From positions 1 to 7,952 of the forward strand of contig JAIRZB010000077.1 in the NCBI GenBank assembly GCA_031267435.1: a stretch of DNA of 7,952 nt. The letters run 5' to 3'. The stretch comes from Puniceicoccales bacterium. GTDB taxonomy: Bacteria; Verrucomicrobiota; Verrucomicrobiia; Opitutales; LL51. Positions 6,446 through 7,952 of the stretch are shown here, one piece after another (the first letter of the stretch is position 1; the number at the start of each line of letters is the position of its first letter). Below the pieces are notes generated by a model. That model was not told the origin of the DNA and did not search any database. It saw nothing but the letters and a program-made list of their open reading frames with translations. The position numbers and the translations under genes were made by a program.

Positions 6446-6483
6446 ATCATTTTCAATAATGTATATGGCATAGGGAGAAGAGT

Positions 6484-6510
6484 ATGTACTTTTTTCCAAG
6501 CGGCTGCTAA
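6484..6510 (+). CDS. Candidate leader peptide MYFFPSGC upstream of the transporter
   Basis: An 8-codon ORF, ATG to TAA, preceded by AGGGAG (6472-6477) at an ideal 6-nt spacing, the strongest Shine-Dalgarno in the window. Its last codons (Ser-Gly-Cys-stop) form the left arm of the stem-loop at 6501-6535. The layout is like that of translated leaders in attenuation systems, where ribosome position on the leader decides whether a downstream hairpin forms. The Tyr-Phe-Phe-Pro run is the only compositional oddity. So short an ORF can arise by chance; the case rests on the ribosome site and the overlap with the stem. Confidence 0.35.
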   Translation: MYFFPSGC

Positions 6511-6535
6511 AACAAAAGGAGTAATTAAACAGCCG
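6501..6535 (+). promoter_or_regulatory. GC stem enclosing a Shine-Dalgarno, before the transporter start
   Basis: CGGCTG (6501-6506) pairs perfectly with CAGCCG (6530-6535), extended by one G-U pair. The 23-nt loop holds AGGAG (6517-6521). The right arm ends 10 nt before the transporter ATG. No Shine-Dalgarno lies at the usual distance from that ATG, so the looped AGGAG, 24 nt away, is the only strong candidate unless it serves the GTG at 6535. Confidence 0.4.
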
Positions 6536-6545
6536 TGAAAAACCT

Positions 6546-7916
6546 ATGGGTGAAACTAAATTAACGAAATATGAACTTGGCAGTGTAGGGGAATTATTTA
6601 CTATATCCTGGCCCATGATGCTTTCATCGGCGGCGGGATGTCTAATGATCGTCGTCGACCGTATTATTTTGGGGCGATATTCCGTAGAGGCATTTAATGC
6701 CTGCTTCGGAGTCATTCAATGGTATTGGGCATTTTTGTGTACGGCGCTGGAATTTATTCTGATTGCCGAAGTATTTGTTGGCCAATACAACGGGGCGAAG
6801 CGTTACCAGGAAATAGGAGCCATCGTTTGGCAGATGATTTGGTTTTGTCTGAGTTTATTGGTTCTTTATCTTCCTTTGGCCCAATTTGTTGTACCTAGTT
6901 TGATAGCAGACAATATTGCGGCACTGGGAATACCCTATTTAAAAATTATTACCCTATTTATTCCGATTCATTGTATCGGTTGCGGAGCATTGACTGCATT
7001 TTTTGTGGGACGCGGTCAAACAAAAATTATTTCGATCGTTGCCGTTGCTTCCAATATTTTAAATGGGACTCTGGATTATTTTTTTATTTTTGGCCTAAAA
7101 GTCGGAGACATACAAGTTATTCCTGAAGGTGGCATTATTGGAGCGGCGATCGCGACAGTTATTTCGCAATTTTTACCCATGTTCCTGCTTTTTATATTAT
7201 TTTTGCGAAAAGAAAATCGTGAGCTTTATGGCACATGGAAAATGGCCTTCAAATTTGATTTACTGAAAAATTGCTTAAAGGTAGGTAGTCCGATGACGTT
7301 CAATCGATTCATCAATTCTATTTTTTGGGCCGGAATAACTCAGGTCATTGTCAAACATGTGACACCCGAAGATTTCCAGGGGTATGGCATTGTTCATTCC
7401 GTTTATATGGTATTTTTCTTTGCCATTGAAGGTGTTGGAGTAGGGACGCGAACCATTTGTTCGAATGCCATAGGAGCGAAGGAATTTTTTGTAGTGGGAA
7501 AAAATATCCATTCTTGGTTAAAATTGGGCGGTATTTTTACGGGACTGACGGCTGTGGGTATGTTTCTGTTTCCGGATTCACTCATCGGAATATTTCTTAA
7601 AGGTGGCAAGAATAATGCTGCGTATTTTGTTGCGAACCAGATGTTAATTTGGTCCTGGGGAATGTTTGTTTTTGACTACATTGTCTTCAATTTGATGAGT
7701 GTTTTAATAGCTTCTGGGGACACAAAGTATGTGATGCTGGTAAATATGGTTTGCTTTTTCACATTGGCAGTGCTGCCGGTTTATGTGGGTATTGTGTACT
7801 ATGGCGGCAAATCAATTTTGTTTTGGCAATTTATGCTTCTGGATGTGGTTGCACGCCTTCTGTTTTTTATCCATCGCTATCGCAGTGGCCGATGGATGCG
7901 GAATAAATTGACCTAA
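6546..7916 (+). CDS. MATE-family multidrug/sodium or proton antiporter
   Basis: Inner-membrane exporter of the MATE family, 456 aa, with about 12 hydrophobic segments in two homologous halves. Family marks include an Asp in the first membrane helix (D38), FVGQYNGAKRYQEIG (77-91, the conserved GQ-x-GA loop), GRGQTKIISIVAVASNILN (155-173) followed by DYFFIFG, and the matching second-half segment IASGDTKYVMLVNM (388-401). The GGIIGAAIATVISQ stretch (195-208) is also typical. No in-frame start lies upstream before a TAA at 6522, so ATG 6546 is fixed. Substrates of MATE proteins (cationic drugs, dyes, metabolites) cannot be read from sequence; next to an OleC-like enzyme a metabolite is conceivable. 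It is separated from oleC by 179 nt that carry possible control elements, so it probably has its own promoter. Confidence 0.92.
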   Translation: MGETKLTKYELGSVGELFTISWPMMLSSAAGCLMIVVDRIILGRYSVEAFNACFGVIQWYWAFLCTALEFILIAEVFVGQYNGAKRYQEIGAIVWQMIWFCLSLLVLYLPLAQFVVPSLIADNIAALGIPYLKIITLFIPIHCIGCGALTAFFVGRGQTKIISIVAVASNILNGTLDYFFIFGLKVGDIQVIPEGGIIGAAIATVISQFLPMFLLFILFLRKENRELYGTWKMAFKFDLLKNCLKVGSPMTFNRFINSIFWAGITQVIVKHVTPEDFQGYGIVHSVYMVFFFAIEGVGVGTRTICSNAIGAKEFFVVGKNIHSWLKLGGIFTGLTAVGMFLFPDSLIGIFLKGGKNNAAYFVANQMLIWSWGMFVFDYIVFNLMSVLIASGDTKYVMLVNMVCFFTLAVLPVYVGIVYYGGKSILFWQFMLLDVVARLLFFIHRYRSGRWMRNKLT

Positions 7917-7933
7917 GGGCTGCGCGCCCTTAG
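7913..7933. terminator. Perfect 8-bp hairpin at the end of the transporter gene
   Basis: CTAAGGGC (7913-7920) and GCCCTTAG (7926-7933) pair perfectly around TGCGC. The left arm includes the TAA stop of the transporter gene. The GC-rich stem suits a terminator, but AATCCCC rather than a T-run follows, so it may instead protect the mRNA end or act with Rho. Confidence 0.55.
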
Positions 7934-7952
7934 AATCCCCGCCAGGGCAAGG

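Noticed and set aside
6456..6466. ATAATGTATAT, identical to the middle of the classical dif site, in a window that also encodes XerC
   Set aside because: The right half does not match: the conserved XerD arm (TTATGTTAAAT) is replaced by unrelated sequence (TGGCATAGGGA). An 11-bp AT-rich match is expected by chance.

Overview
The window reads as part of a moderately AT-rich bacterial chromosome. It holds seven genes, a repeat-rich non-coding block at the left edge, and a regulatory-looking gap before the last gene. Three things suggest a host-associated member of the Verrucomicrobiota (Opitutales/Puniceicoccales side) or a relative in the PVC group: the style of the small ferredoxin, an OleC-type ligase, and a CesT-type secretion chaperone next to a likely secreted protein. 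This placement is an inference from family resemblance; no rRNA or marker gene is present.

Layout. Positions 1-597 carry two full copies and one partial copy of an approximately 280-bp non-coding repeat. The repeat is itself built of shorter degenerate modules and contains a 44-bp core that is identical in both full copies. A minus-strand ferredoxin gene (707-937) diverges from xerC (1015-1932), a complete tyrosine recombinase. Next comes a plus-strand cluster with short gaps: a CesT-family type III secretion chaperone (2038-2517), an acidic protein with calcium-binding-type Asp-rich loops that is probably its secreted client (2520-3383, only 2 nt away), a Ste24/M48 membrane protease (3464-4741), and an OleC-like adenylate-forming enzyme (4762-6366). 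After a 179-nt gap a MATE-family transporter (6546-7916) closes the window, followed by a perfect hairpin.

How the parts may work together. The chaperone and its neighbour look like a self-contained secretion pair whose secretion apparatus lies elsewhere. The protease, the OleC-like enzyme and the exporter could be independent housekeeping or lipid-related genes, or a small cluster that makes and exports a lipid-derived product; the sequence does not decide this. The gap before the transporter holds a perfect 9-bp inverted repeat, an 8-codon leader ORF with the best Shine-Dalgarno sequence seen in the window, and a GC-rich stem that overlaps the end of that leader. Together these suggest regulated expression of the exporter.
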